This document shows positions 7,660 to 17,595 of a stretch of DNA of 64,000 nt, in pieces. This DNA comes from Myxococcales bacterium (GTDB lineage: Bacteria; Myxococcota_A; Bradymonadia; UBA7976; UBA1532). Both the position numbers and the translations under genes were made by a program. The stretch spans positions 1 through 64,000 of the forward strand of contig JACKDP010000009.1 of the NCBI GenBank assembly GCA_020633435.1. The letters run 5' to 3'. The notes beneath the pieces are model-generated. The model had not been told where the DNA came from and did not search any database. It saw only the letters and a list, made by a program, of their open reading frames with translations. The first letter of the stretch is position 1, and every line of letters begins with the position of its first letter.

Positions 7660-8937
7660 ATGGCGGTCACGGTGGTGGTCGGGGCCCAGTGGGGCGATGA
7701 GGGCAAGGGCCGCATCGTCGACTGGCTGGCCCAGCAGGCCGATCTGGTCATCCGGTTCCAGGGCGGCGACAACGCCGGGCACACGGTCATCAACGCGGCC
7801 GGCCGCTTCGCCCTGCACATCATCCCGTCCGGCATCTTCAACCCGGCCGCCGTCTGCATCATCGGCGCCGGCACGGTGGTGGACCCGGGCGGATTGCTCA
7901 ACGAGATCGGCATCTTGGAAGCGGCGGGTGTCTCCACGGCGGGCCTCCTCGTCGACGAGCGGGCCACCCTCGTCCTGGCCGAGCACCGCCAGCTCGACGC
8001 GCTGCAGGAGGACGCCCGCGCCGGTCAGGCCCGCATCGGCACGACCCGCCGGGGCATCGGCCCGGCCTACGCCGACAAGGCCTCGCGGACGGGCCTGCGC
8101 ATGGGCGACCTCACCCGCCCGGCCACCCTCGCCGGCAAGCTGGCCCGGTGCCTGGAGCGCCTGCGGCCCCAGATCCTCGCCCTCGGCGGCCAGCCGGCGC
8201 CCCTCGACGAGCGCCTGGCCGAGCTCTCGGCCTGGGGCGACGCCCTCGGCGCCCGCATCGTCGACACGCTGCCCCGGGTGCACGCGGCCAACGACGCCGG
8301 CCGCGCCATCCTGCTGGAGGGCCAGCTCGGCGCGCTGCGCGACCTGGACTGGGGCACCTGGCCCCATGTGACGTCCTCGCACCCCATCGCAGGGGCCGCC
8401 GCCGTCGGCGCGGGCCTGCCCCCCCAGGCCATCGACCGCGTCGTGGGCGTCGTGAAGGCGTACACCACGGCGGTGGGCGCCGGGCCCATGCCCACGGAGC
8501 TGCTCGGCGCCGAGGGCGATCGCCTGCGGGACGTCGGGGCCGAGTACGGCGCCACCACCGGGCGGCCCCGCCGCTGTGGCTGGTTCGACGCGGTGGCCGT
8601 GCGCCACGCCGCCCGGCTCAACGGCTTCACCCACCTGGCGCTGACCAAGCTCGACGTCCTGGATGCCTTCGCCGAGATCCCCGTGGGCGTCGGCTACCGC
8701 CTCGACGGCGAGGCCATCGACCGGGTGCCCTGGCCCGAGGACCACGCCCGGGCGGCGCCCATCCTGGAGACGGCCCCGGGCTGGCAGGCCCCCACGACGG
8801 CCGCCCGCCACCTCGACGAGCTGCCCGCCGGCGCGCGGGCCTACGTCGAGCGGCTGGAGCGCCTCTGCGGCGGCGCCCCGGCCGCCTTCATCTCCGTGGG
8901 CCCCGCCCGCGACCAGCTCATCGTGCGAGGGTGGTGA
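7660..8937 (+). CDS. purA: Adenylosuccinate synthetase
   Basis: A 425-residue enzyme making adenylosuccinate from IMP, aspartate and GTP, the first committed step to AMP. The N-terminal WGDEGKG signature (catalytic Asp13, GTP-binding loop) and GGDNAGHTV (catalytic His41) are intact. RIGTTRRGIGPAYADK and TTGRPRRCGWFDAVAVR follow, which are the IMP-binding and family signatures. The length is normal. A ribosome binding site (GAGGAG) precedes the ATG, and the stop overlaps the purB start (TGATG). Confidence 0.97.
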   Translation: MAVTVVVGAQWGDEGKGRIVDWLAQQADLVIRFQGGDNAGHTVINAAGRFALHIIPSGIFNPAAVCIIGAGTVVDPGGLLNEIGILEAAGVSTAGLLVDERATLVLAEHRQLDALQEDARAGQARIGTTRRGIGPAYADKASRTGLRMGDLTRPATLAGKLARCLERLRPQILALGGQPAPLDERLAELSAWGDALGARIVDTLPRVHAANDAGRAILLEGQLGALRDLDWGTWPHVTSSHPIAGAAAVGAGLPPQAIDRVVGVVKAYTTAVGAGPMPTELLGAEGDRLRDVGAEYGATTGRPRRCGWFDAVAVRHAARLNGFTHLALTKLDVLDAFAEIPVGVGYRLDGEAIDRVPWPEDHARAAPILETAPGWQAPTTAARHLDELPAGARAYVERLERLCGGAPAAFISVGPARDQLIVRGW

Positions 8938-10346
8938 TGGATCACGACGTCTGGCAGTCCCCGTTCTCGTGGCGCTACGGCAGCGCCGAGATGCGCGCCC
9001 TGTGGAGCGAGACCGCCCGCCGTCGCCTCTGGCGCCGCATCTGGGTGGCCCTCGCCGAGACCCAGGCCGACGCCGGCCTCGTCACGGCCGCCCAGGTGGC
9101 CGACGTCCGCGCCCACCAGGACGACGTCGACCTGCCGGCGGCGCTGGCCCGCGAGGCGCGCCTGCACCACGACATGATGGCGGAGCTCGAGACGTTCGCC
9201 GCCCAGTGCCCGGTGGGCGGCGGCATCCTGCACCTCGGGGCCACGTCCATGGACGTGCAGGACAACGCCGACGCCCTGCGGCTGCGGGAGGCCCTGGCGC
9301 TCGTGCTCGGCCGCCTGCAGCGCGTGCTGACCGGATTCGCCAGGAAGATCAACGAGCTGGCCGACGTGCCCACCCTCGGGTTCACCCACCTGCAGGCGGC
9401 CGAGCCGACGACCATGGGCTACCGCCTGGCCCAGTACGGCCAGGATCTCGCCGCCGACTGGGTGGCGCTGCAGGCCCTCGCCCCCGGGCTGCTCGGCAAG
9501 GGCTTCAAGGGCGCCGTCGGCACGGCCGCCTCCTACGCCCAGCTCCTCGAAGGCACCGGCTGGTCCATCGCCCGCTTCGAGGCCGGGGTGATGGCGCGCC
9601 TGGGCCTGCCCGCCGCGCCCGTCGCCACGCAGACGGCCCCCCGCAAGCAGGAGTACACGCTGCTCGCGGCCCTCGCCGGCCTGGGCCAGTCCGTCTACCG
9701 CTTCGCCGCCGATCTGCGGCTGCTGCAGGCCCCCGGCCTCGCCGAGTGGGCCGAGCCCTTCGGCACGCACCAGGTGGGCTCCAGCGCCATGCCCTTCAAG
9801 CGCAACCCCATCATCGCCGAGAACGTCGACAGCCTCGCCCGGGGGCTGGCCGCCCTGCCCCGCGTCGCCTGGGACAACGCCGCCCTGAGCCACCTGGAGC
9901 GCACGCTGGACGACTCGGCCAACCGCCGCTCGCTGCTGCCCGAGGCGTTCCTGGCCGCCGACGAGCTGCTGGTGCGCACGGCCCGGCTCATCGAGGGCCT
10001 GCGCGTCGACCCCCGCGCCGCCCGCGCCACGCTGGATCGCTTCGGCGTCTTCGCCGCGACGGAGCGCCTGATGATGGCCCTCGCCCGCCGCGGCGGCGAC
10101 CGCCAGGCGCTGCACGCCACCATCCGCGAGCACGCGCTGGCCGCCTGGAGCCAGCTCGCCGCCGGGGGCGAGAACCCCCTCGCCGGCGCCCTGGCCGCGG
10201 ATCCCCGGCTGCTCGCCCTGGCCAGCGCCGACGAGATCCGCGGCTGGCTGCGCCACGACGACTACGTCGGCGACGCCCCGGCCCGGGCCCGCGCCCTCGC
10301 CGACCACCTCCAGACCCTCGCCCAGGAGATCCCCGATGCTGGCTGA
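8937..10346 (+). CDS. purB: Adenylosuccinate lyase
   Basis: A 469-residue member of the fumarase/aspartase superfamily, acting twice in the pathway (SAICAR to AICAR, and adenylosuccinate to AMP). The superfamily signature GSSAMPFKRNPI sits near residue 282 with the flexible Ser loop; the substrate-binding LGATSMDVQDNAD near 100 and GFTHLQAAEPTTMG near 145 are also present. The length is normal. The ATG overlaps the purA stop, so the longer upstream frame is discarded. Confidence 0.95.
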   Translation: MDHDVWQSPFSWRYGSAEMRALWSETARRRLWRRIWVALAETQADAGLVTAAQVADVRAHQDDVDLPAALAREARLHHDMMAELETFAAQCPVGGGILHLGATSMDVQDNADALRLREALALVLGRLQRVLTGFARKINELADVPTLGFTHLQAAEPTTMGYRLAQYGQDLAADWVALQALAPGLLGKGFKGAVGTAASYAQLLEGTGWSIARFEAGVMARLGLPAAPVATQTAPRKQEYTLLAALAGLGQSVYRFAADLRLLQAPGLAEWAEPFGTHQVGSSAMPFKRNPIIAENVDSLARGLAALPRVAWDNAALSHLERTLDDSANRRSLLPEAFLAADELLVRTARLIEGLRVDPRAARATLDRFGVFAATERLMMALARRGGDRQALHATIREHALAAWSQLAAGGENPLAGALAADPRLLALASADEIRGWLRHDDYVGDAPARARALADHLQTLAQEIPDAG

Positions 10347-11283
10347 CGACGTCCTCCGCGCCGCCGCGCCCCACGCCCTCCAGGCCACCACCCTCGAGGG
10401 CCTCGGCCCGCGGGAGCAGGGCAAGGTGCGCGACATCTACCACCGCGGGGCCGAGCGCCTGCTGGTCGCGACGGACCGCATCAGCGCCTTCGACCGCGTC
10501 ATCGGCGCGCTGCCGTTCAAGGGGCAAGTGCTCAACCAGCTCAGCGCGTGGTGGTTCACCCAGCTCGCCGACATCGTGCCCAACCACGTGGCCGCCGTGC
10601 CCGACCCCAACGTGACGGTCGGCCGGGAGGCCGTGCCGCTGCCCGTCGAGGTCATCGTCCGAGGCTACCTGACCGGCGTGACGTCGACGTCGCTGTGGAC
10701 CCTCTACAGCCAGGGGGTGCCGAAGCCGTACGGCCTCACGCTCCCGGCGGGGCTGCAGAAGGACGACCGCCTGCCGGCCCCGGTGATCACGCCCACCACC
10801 AAGGCCGCCCGGGGCGAGCACGACGAGCGCCTGACCCACGATCAGGTCGTGGACCTGGGCTTCGTGGACGCGAGGCGCTGGGCCGAGGTCTGCCAGGTGG
10901 CGCTGGCGCTCTTCGCCCGCGGCACCGCCCTCGCCGCCCGCGGCGGCCTCATCCTCGTCGACACCAAGTACGAGTTCGGCCTGATCGACGGCCAGCTCGT
11001 GCTCATCGACGAGGTGCACACCCCCGACTCCAGCCGCTACTGGGAGGCGGACTCCTGGCCCGGCACCCCGCAGGAGCTCGACAAGGAGTACGTCCGCCGC
11101 TGGCTGAAGCAGGCCGGCTACACCGGCGACGGCCCGCCGCCGGCCCTGCCCGAGGACGTCGTCGTCGAGGCCGCCCGCCGCTACATCTCCGCCTACGAGC
11201 GCCTGACGGGCCTGCCCTTCGAGCCCGCCGAGCAGCCCGTCGCCGATCGCATCGCCCGCAACCTCGCCACCTGGAGGTCCTGA
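10336..11283 (+). CDS. purC: SAICAR synthetase
   Basis: A 315-residue phosphoribosylaminoimidazole-succinocarboxamide synthase, joining aspartate to CAIR with ATP. Visible motifs are GKVRDIY near residue 30, VATDRISAFDR, PLPVEVIVRGY, the nucleotide/substrate signature ILVDTKYEFG and the DSSRYW motif. It is of the long type (about 300 residues, as in yeast Ade1) rather than the 235-residue bacterial type. The start overlaps the end of purB by 11 bases, and purE follows immediately, mirroring the PurC-PurE order of the animal fusion PAICS. Confidence 0.95.
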   Translation: MLADDVLRAAAPHALQATTLEGLGPREQGKVRDIYHRGAERLLVATDRISAFDRVIGALPFKGQVLNQLSAWWFTQLADIVPNHVAAVPDPNVTVGREAVPLPVEVIVRGYLTGVTSTSLWTLYSQGVPKPYGLTLPAGLQKDDRLPAPVITPTTKAARGEHDERLTHDQVVDLGFVDARRWAEVCQVALALFARGTALAARGGLILVDTKYEFGLIDGQLVLIDEVHTPDSSRYWEADSWPGTPQELDKEYVRRWLKQAGYTGDGPPPALPEDVVVEAARRYISAYERLTGLPFEPAEQPVADRIARNLATWRS

Positions 11284-11284
11284 C

Positions 11285-11758
11285 ATGGTGCCCATCATCC
11301 TCGGCTCCCGCGCCGATCTCGAGCACGGCCAGGCCGTCGCCGTCGCCCTCCTGGCCTTCGGCGTCGAGAGCGAGATCCGCATCGCCTCGGCCCACAAGGC
11401 CCCGGAGTTCTTGATGAAAATCCTCGCGGACTACGAGGCGGATCCCCGCCCGAAGGTCTACGTGACCATCGCGGGGCTCTCCAACGCGCTGTCGGCCTTC
11501 ACCGACGGGCGCGTGGCGGCGCCGGTCATCGCGTGCCCGCCCTACTCCGAGAAGTTCGGCGGCGCCGACCTCTTCTCTTCCCTGCGCATGCCCTCGGGCA
11601 TCGCCCCCATGGTGGTGCTGACCCCCGCCGGGGCCGCCCTCGCTGCCGCCAAGATCCTGGCCCTGACGGACGCCGACATCGCCGAGCGCATCCGCGCCGT
11701 GCAGGGGGCCACCGCCGCCCGCATCGAGGCCGACGACGCCGCCTTGAGGCCCCGGTGA
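11285..11758 (+). CDS. purE: AIR carboxylase, class II PurE type
   Basis: A 157-residue PurE-fold protein. Its motifs follow the class II (animal-type) pattern rather than the class I mutase: SAHK rather than SAHR, VTIAGLSNALS rather than the Ala/His-rich IAGAGGAAHL, PVIACPP, and SSLRMPSGI rather than the QMP motif. Class II enzymes carboxylate AIR directly with CO2 and need no N5-CAIR synthetase. The absence of purK from this otherwise complete set agrees with that. The start lies one base after the purC stop, and the stop overlaps the purF GTG. Confidence 0.9.
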   Translation: MVPIILGSRADLEHGQAVAVALLAFGVESEIRIASAHKAPEFLMKILADYEADPRPKVYVTIAGLSNALSAFTDGRVAAPVIACPPYSEKFGGADLFSSLRMPSGIAPMVVLTPAGAALAAAKILALTDADIAERIRAVQGATAARIEADDAALRPR

Positions 11759-13217
11759 TCGAGGCCTGGCCGACCGCGGACGACCCCTTCGGCCACCCGC
11801 GGGAGGCCTGCGGGGTCGTGGGCATCGCGGCCCTGGCGGGGCGGCGCGTCGACGCCGCCCGGGCGGCCTTCTTCGCCCTGTACGCCCTCCAGCACCGCGG
11901 CCAGGAGAGCGCGGGCATCGCCACCCAGGTCGGCGACCGCGTGCACATCCACCGCGGCATGGGCCTCGTGGCCCAGGTCTTCACCGAGGACAGCCTGGCC
12001 CCGCTCCAGGGCCCCGTCGCCCTCGGCCACACCCGCTACTCCACCACCGGCAGCTCCGTGCTGGCCAACGCCCAGCCCTACCTCATCGAGACGCTGCACG
12101 GCCCCCTCGCCCTCGCCCACAACGGCAACGTCACCAACGCCCGCGCCCTGCGCCGCGCGCTCCTGGCCCGGGGGGTGGGCCTCGTCTCCACCAGCGACTC
12201 CGAGGTGCTCACGCTGATGCTGGCGGAGCCGGCGGAGGGCGAGGACGGCGTCCCCGACTGGCCGGCCCGCCTCGACCGGATCATGACGCGGGTGCAGGGG
12301 GCCTTCTCGCTGGTGGTCCTGGCCGGCGGCGCCCTGTACGCGCTGCGCGATCCGCTGGGCCTGCGCCCGCTCTGCCTGGGTGAGCTCATCGGCGGCCAGG
12401 GCGAGGTGGTCGGCCACATCGTCGCCAGCGAGTCGGCCGCCTTCGGCACCGTCGGCGCCCGCTTCGTCCGCGAGGTCGCCCCGGGCGAGATCCTGCGCCT
12501 GGACGCCGACGGCGTCGCCCGCCTGCGCGCGCCCGAGGAGGCGCGGCGGCCGGCCCTCTGCGTCTTCGAGTACGTCTACTTCGCCCGGCCCGACTCCCAG
12601 CTCGAGGGGCGCGACGTCTACATGGCCCGCATGGCGCTGGGCCGCGAGCTGGCCGCCGAGCACCCCGCCGACGCCGACCTGGTGATCGGCGTGCCCGACT
12701 CGGCCACCCCGGCCGCCATGGGCTACGCCGCCGCCGTGGGCCTGCCCTACGGCGAGGGCCTGATGAAGAACCGCTACATCGGGCGGACGTTCATCCAGCC
12801 CGGCGAGGCGCTGCGCCGCTCCAGCGTGCGCCTGAAGTACAACCCCATCCGCGAGAACCTGGCCGGGCGCCGCGTGGTGCTCGTCGACGACTCCATCGTG
12901 CGCGGCAACACCATGGGTCCCCTCGTCCGCCTGCTGCGCCAGGCCGGCGCGACGGCGGTGCACGTGCGCATCAGCTCGCCGCCGGTGCGCCACCCCTGCT
13001 TCATGGGCATCGACCTCGCGAGCCACGCCGAGCTGGTGGCGGACCGCCTGTCGGTGGATGAGGTCTGCGCCCATATCGGCGCGGATTCACTGGGATATCT
13101 CTCTGTCGAGGGCATGGGCCGCGCGGTGGGCACCGGCCCCCGCCGCGGCCACTGCGCGGCGTGCTTCACAGGGGACTACCCCGTCAACGTGGACGAGCAC
13201 CGAGGGGAGCGCGGCTG

Positions 13218-13218
<1 letters not shown>
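11755..13218 (+). CDS. purF: Amidophosphoribosyltransferase
   Basis: A 487-residue enzyme catalysing the committed step, PRPP plus glutamine to phosphoribosylamine. The N-terminal nucleophile is Cys19 in EACGVVGIA, so an 18-residue propeptide would have to be removed, as in the Bacillus-type enzyme. LQHRGQESAGI and LGHTRYSTTG belong to the glutaminase domain; VVLVDDSIVRGNT is the PRPP loop. Cys residues in LCVFEYVYF, RHPCFMGID and HCAACFTG sit where the [4Fe-4S] ligands of the Bacillus enzyme lie. The GTG start overlaps the purE stop; the stop overlaps purD. Confidence 0.95.
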
Positions 13219-14461
<1,243 letters not shown>

Positions 14462-14471
<10 letters not shown>

Positions 14472-15487
14472 GCTATCGCGACACGGGCGTCGACATCGAG
14501 GCGGGCGCCGAGGCGGTGCGCCAGATGACGGCCGCGGTGCAGAGCACCTACGGCCCCGAGGTGCTGGCCGGGGTGGGCGCGTTCGGCGGCCTGTTCGCGG
14601 CCGACGCGCTCAAGGCCCTCGACGCCCCCGTCCTGGTGGCCTCCACCGACGGCGTGGGCACCAAGACGAAGCTGGCCACCCGCCTCGGGCGCTTCGACAC
14701 CCTCGGCGAAGACCTCGTCAACCACTGCATCAACGACGTCCTCGTCCAGGGGGCGCGCCCCCTCTTCTTCCTCGACTACGTGGCCGCCTCGCGCCTCGAT
14801 CCGGCCCGCGTCGCCGCGGTGGTCGGCGGCTGCGCCCGGGCCTGCCGGGCCGCGGGCGTCGCCCTGCTCGGCGGCGAGACGGCCGAGATGCCCGGCGTCT
14901 ACGTGGACGGCGAGCTCGACGTCGCGGGCACCCTCGTCGGCGTCGTCGAGCGCGGGCGCCTCATCGACGGGCAGGCCATCCGCCCGGGCGACGCCGTCCT
15001 CGGCCTCGCCTCCAGCGGCCTGCACACCAACGGCTACAGCCTCGCCCGCCGCCTGGTCGACGACCTGGACCTGGCCGCGCACCACGGCCTCGACCGCCCG
15101 CTCGGCGAGGCCCTGCTGGCCCCCCACCGGGCCTATCTCACCGAGATCATGGTTCTTCTGGCCGCCGGCGTGGGCATCCACGGCCTCTGCCACATCACCG
15201 GGGGCGGCGTCATCGACAACCCGCCCCGCGTCCTGCCCGCCGAGACGGCCCTCGTCCTGGACACCGCGGCGTGGACGGTGCCGCCCCTCTTCCGGCTGCT
15301 CCAGCGGCTCGGCGACGTGGAGGAGCGCGAGCTGCGGCGGGTCTTCAACGTGGGGCTGGGCATGCTCGTCGTCGTGCCGGCGGACGAGGCCGACGCCGCG
15401 CTGGCCCGCGTCCGCCGCACCTGCGAGGCCTGGCCCGTCGGGCACATCGCGCCCCGCGGCGACGGCGAGCCGGTGGTCTTCCGGTGA
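14462..15487 (+). CDS. purM: AIR synthetase (phosphoribosylformylglycinamidine cyclo-ligase)
   Basis: A 341-residue PurM with the AIRS fold, closing the imidazole ring of FGAM with ATP. YRDTGVDIEAGAEAV, VASTDGVGTKTKLA, NDVLVQGARPLFFLDY, GGETAEMPGVY and LHTNGYSLAR are the expected motifs in the expected order. The start is GTG, placed inside the end of purD. The stop overlaps the GTG of purN. Confidence 0.95.
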
Positions 15488-16086
15488 AGCGCCTCGTCGT
15501 CCTCATCTCGGGCAACGGCAGCAACCTGCAAGCCCTGCTCGACGCCTACGCCGACGGCCGCCTCGCGGGCCGCGTCGTGCGGGTGATCGCGAACCGGGCC
15601 CAGGCGTTCGGCCTGGAGCGGGCCCGGCTGGCCGGCGTGCCCACCGAGGTGCTGGCGCTGCGCCCGTACACGGCCGACGGGCGTGGTCGGGCCGCCTACG
15701 ACGCCGATCTGGCGGATCTCGTCGCCGCGGCCGCCCCCGACGTCGTCGTCCTCGCCGGGTTCATGCACATCCTCGGCGCCCCGTTCCTCGACCGCTTCCC
15801 GGGCCGCGTCGTGAACCTGCACCCGGCCCTGCCCGGGGCGTTCCCCGGCAAGGACGCCATCGGCGACGCCCTGGCCGCCTTCGCCCGGGGGGCGATCACC
15901 GAGACCGGCGTGATGGTGCACCTGGTGGTGCCCGCCGTCGACGCCGGCCCCGTCCTCGCCGCCGAGCCCGTGCCCCTCTACCCCGGGGACACGCGCGCCG
16001 ACCTCGAGGCCCGCATCCACGCGGTCGAGCACCGCCTGCTCGTCGCCACCGTGGCCCGCTTCCAGCCCCCGGAGTCTGCCCCATGA
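15484..16086 (+). CDS. purN: Glycinamide ribonucleotide formyltransferase
   Basis: A 200-residue 10-formyl-THF-dependent GAR transformylase. LISGNGSNLQALLDA binds the phosphate; the catalytic triad is visible as the Asn/His in VVNLHPALPGAFPG and the Asp in VPAVDAGPVLA. The HPALPG-F-G form of the catalytic loop is more like fungal enzymes than the common HPSLLP form. The GTG start overlaps purM, and the stop overlaps the purH ATG (ATGA). Confidence 0.92.
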   Translation: MKRLVVLISGNGSNLQALLDAYADGRLAGRVVRVIANRAQAFGLERARLAGVPTEVLALRPYTADGRGRAAYDADLADLVAAAAPDVVVLAGFMHILGAPFLDRFPGRVVNLHPALPGAFPGKDAIGDALAAFARGAITETGVMVHLVVPAVDAGPVLAAEPVPLYPGDTRADLEARIHAVEHRLLVATVARFQPPESAP

Positions 16087-17588
16087 GCCGTCGCGCCCTC
16101 CTCAGCGTCCACGACAAGACCGGCCTCATCGAGCTCGGCCAGGGCCTCGTCGCCCTGGACTTCGAGCTCGTCGCGTCGGGCGGCACCGCCGCCGCCCTCG
16201 TCGAGGCCGGCCTGCCCGTCACCCCCGTCGAGGCCGTCACCGGCTTCCCCGAGGTCCTGGGCGGCCGCGTCAAGACGCTGCACCCGGCCATCCACGCGGG
16301 CATCCTCGCGCGGCGCACCCCCGCCCACCTGGGCGAGCTCGCCGACCGGGGCCTGGCCCCCATCGACGTCGTGGTCTGCAACCTCTACCCGTTCGGCCGC
16401 ACCGTCGCCGCGCCGGGCTGCACGGAGGCCGACGCCATCGAGCAGATCGACATCGGCGGCGTGACGCTGCTGCGGGCCGCCGCCAAGAACTTCGAGGCCG
16501 TCGCCGTCGTCTGCGATCCGCTGGAATATCCGAGTGTTGTCGATGACTTGCGGGCCGACCGCCTCGACCTGGCCCGGCGCCGCGCGCTCGCCCTCGCCGC
16601 CTTCCAGCACACCGCCGCCTACGACGCGGCCATCGCCGAGTGGCTGGCCGGCGACGACCCCCTGCCCGCCCAGATCACGGTGAGCGCGCGGCGCGTGGAG
16701 GTCCTGCGCTACGGCGAGAACCCCCACCAGGCCGCCGCCCTCTACCAGACCGCCGCCGAGGCGCCCTTCGTGCAGCACAGCGGCGACGCCCTCTCCTACA
16801 ACAACCTTGTCGACCTGGAGGCCGCCTGGGCCATGCCCCAGGGCTTCGAGGCGCCGGCCGTCGCCATCATCAAGCACACCAACCCCTGCGGCCTGGCCGT
16901 GGGCGCCGACCTCGTCGCGGCCTTCGACGCCGCCCTGGCCAGCGATCCCGTCAGCGCCTACGGCTCCATCATCGCCACCAACCGCGCGGTGGACGAGGCG
17001 TTCGTCGAGGCCCTGGGCAAGCTCTTCGTCGAGGCCCTGGTGGCGCCGGCGTTCACCGACGAGGCCCTGGCGATCCTGGCGTCCCGCAAGAAGCGCTGCC
17101 GCGTGATGGAGGCCCGCGCCGCCACCCCGCCCCGCCGCCGCCTCACCGCCGTGACCGGCGGCTTCCTCGTCCAGACCGCCGACACCGCGCCCTCGGAGCC
17201 AGGGGCCTGGCGCGTGGTCACCGCCCGCGCCCCCACCGAGGCCGAGCAGGCCGACCTGGCCTTCGCCTGGCAGGCGGTGCGGTTCGTGAAGTCCAACGCC
17301 ATCGTCTTCGCGAAGGGCGGCGCCACCGTGGGGGTCGGGGCCGGCCAGATGAACCGCGTCCAGTCCGTGCGTCTGGCCGCCTGGCAGGCCGGTGAGCGGG
17401 CCCGGGGCAGCGTGCTGGCCAGCGACGCCTTCTTCCCGTTCGCCGACGGCCTCGAGGCCGCCGCCGCCGCCGGCGTCACCGCTGCCATCCAGCCCGGGGG
17501 CTCCATCCGGGACGCCGAGCTCATCGCCGCCGCCGACGCCCTGGGCCTGGCCATGGTCTTCACCGGCCGCCGCCACTTCCTGCACTGA
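16083..17588 (+). CDS. purH: Bifunctional AICAR formyltransferase / IMP cyclohydrolase
   Basis: A 501-residue enzyme for the last two steps to IMP. The N-terminal third is the MGS-like cyclohydrolase (LLSVHDKTGLIEL, ASGGTAAALVEAG, GGRVKTLHPAIHAGIL). The rest is the transformylase with RYGENPHQAA, the catalytic Lys-His of AIIKHTNPCG and the C-terminal AIQPGGSIRD. The length is slightly below the usual 510-530, with no missing motif. It overlaps purN by 4 bases, and purSL begins 7 bases after its stop. Confidence 0.95.
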   Translation: MSRRALLSVHDKTGLIELGQGLVALDFELVASGGTAAALVEAGLPVTPVEAVTGFPEVLGGRVKTLHPAIHAGILARRTPAHLGELADRGLAPIDVVVCNLYPFGRTVAAPGCTEADAIEQIDIGGVTLLRAAAKNFEAVAVVCDPLEYPSVVDDLRADRLDLARRRALALAAFQHTAAYDAAIAEWLAGDDPLPAQITVSARRVEVLRYGENPHQAAALYQTAAEAPFVQHSGDALSYNNLVDLEAAWAMPQGFEAPAVAIIKHTNPCGLAVGADLVAAFDAALASDPVSAYGSIIATNRAVDEAFVEALGKLFVEALVAPAFTDEALAILASRKKRCRVMEARAATPPRRRLTAVTGGFLVQTADTAPSEPGAWRVVTARAPTEAEQADLAFAWQAVRFVKSNAIVFAKGGATVGVGAGQMNRVQSVRLAAWQAGERARGSVLASDAFFPFADGLEAAAAAGVTAAIQPGGSIRDAELIAAADALGLAMVFTGRRHFLH

Positions 17589-17595
17589 GGTCGCC

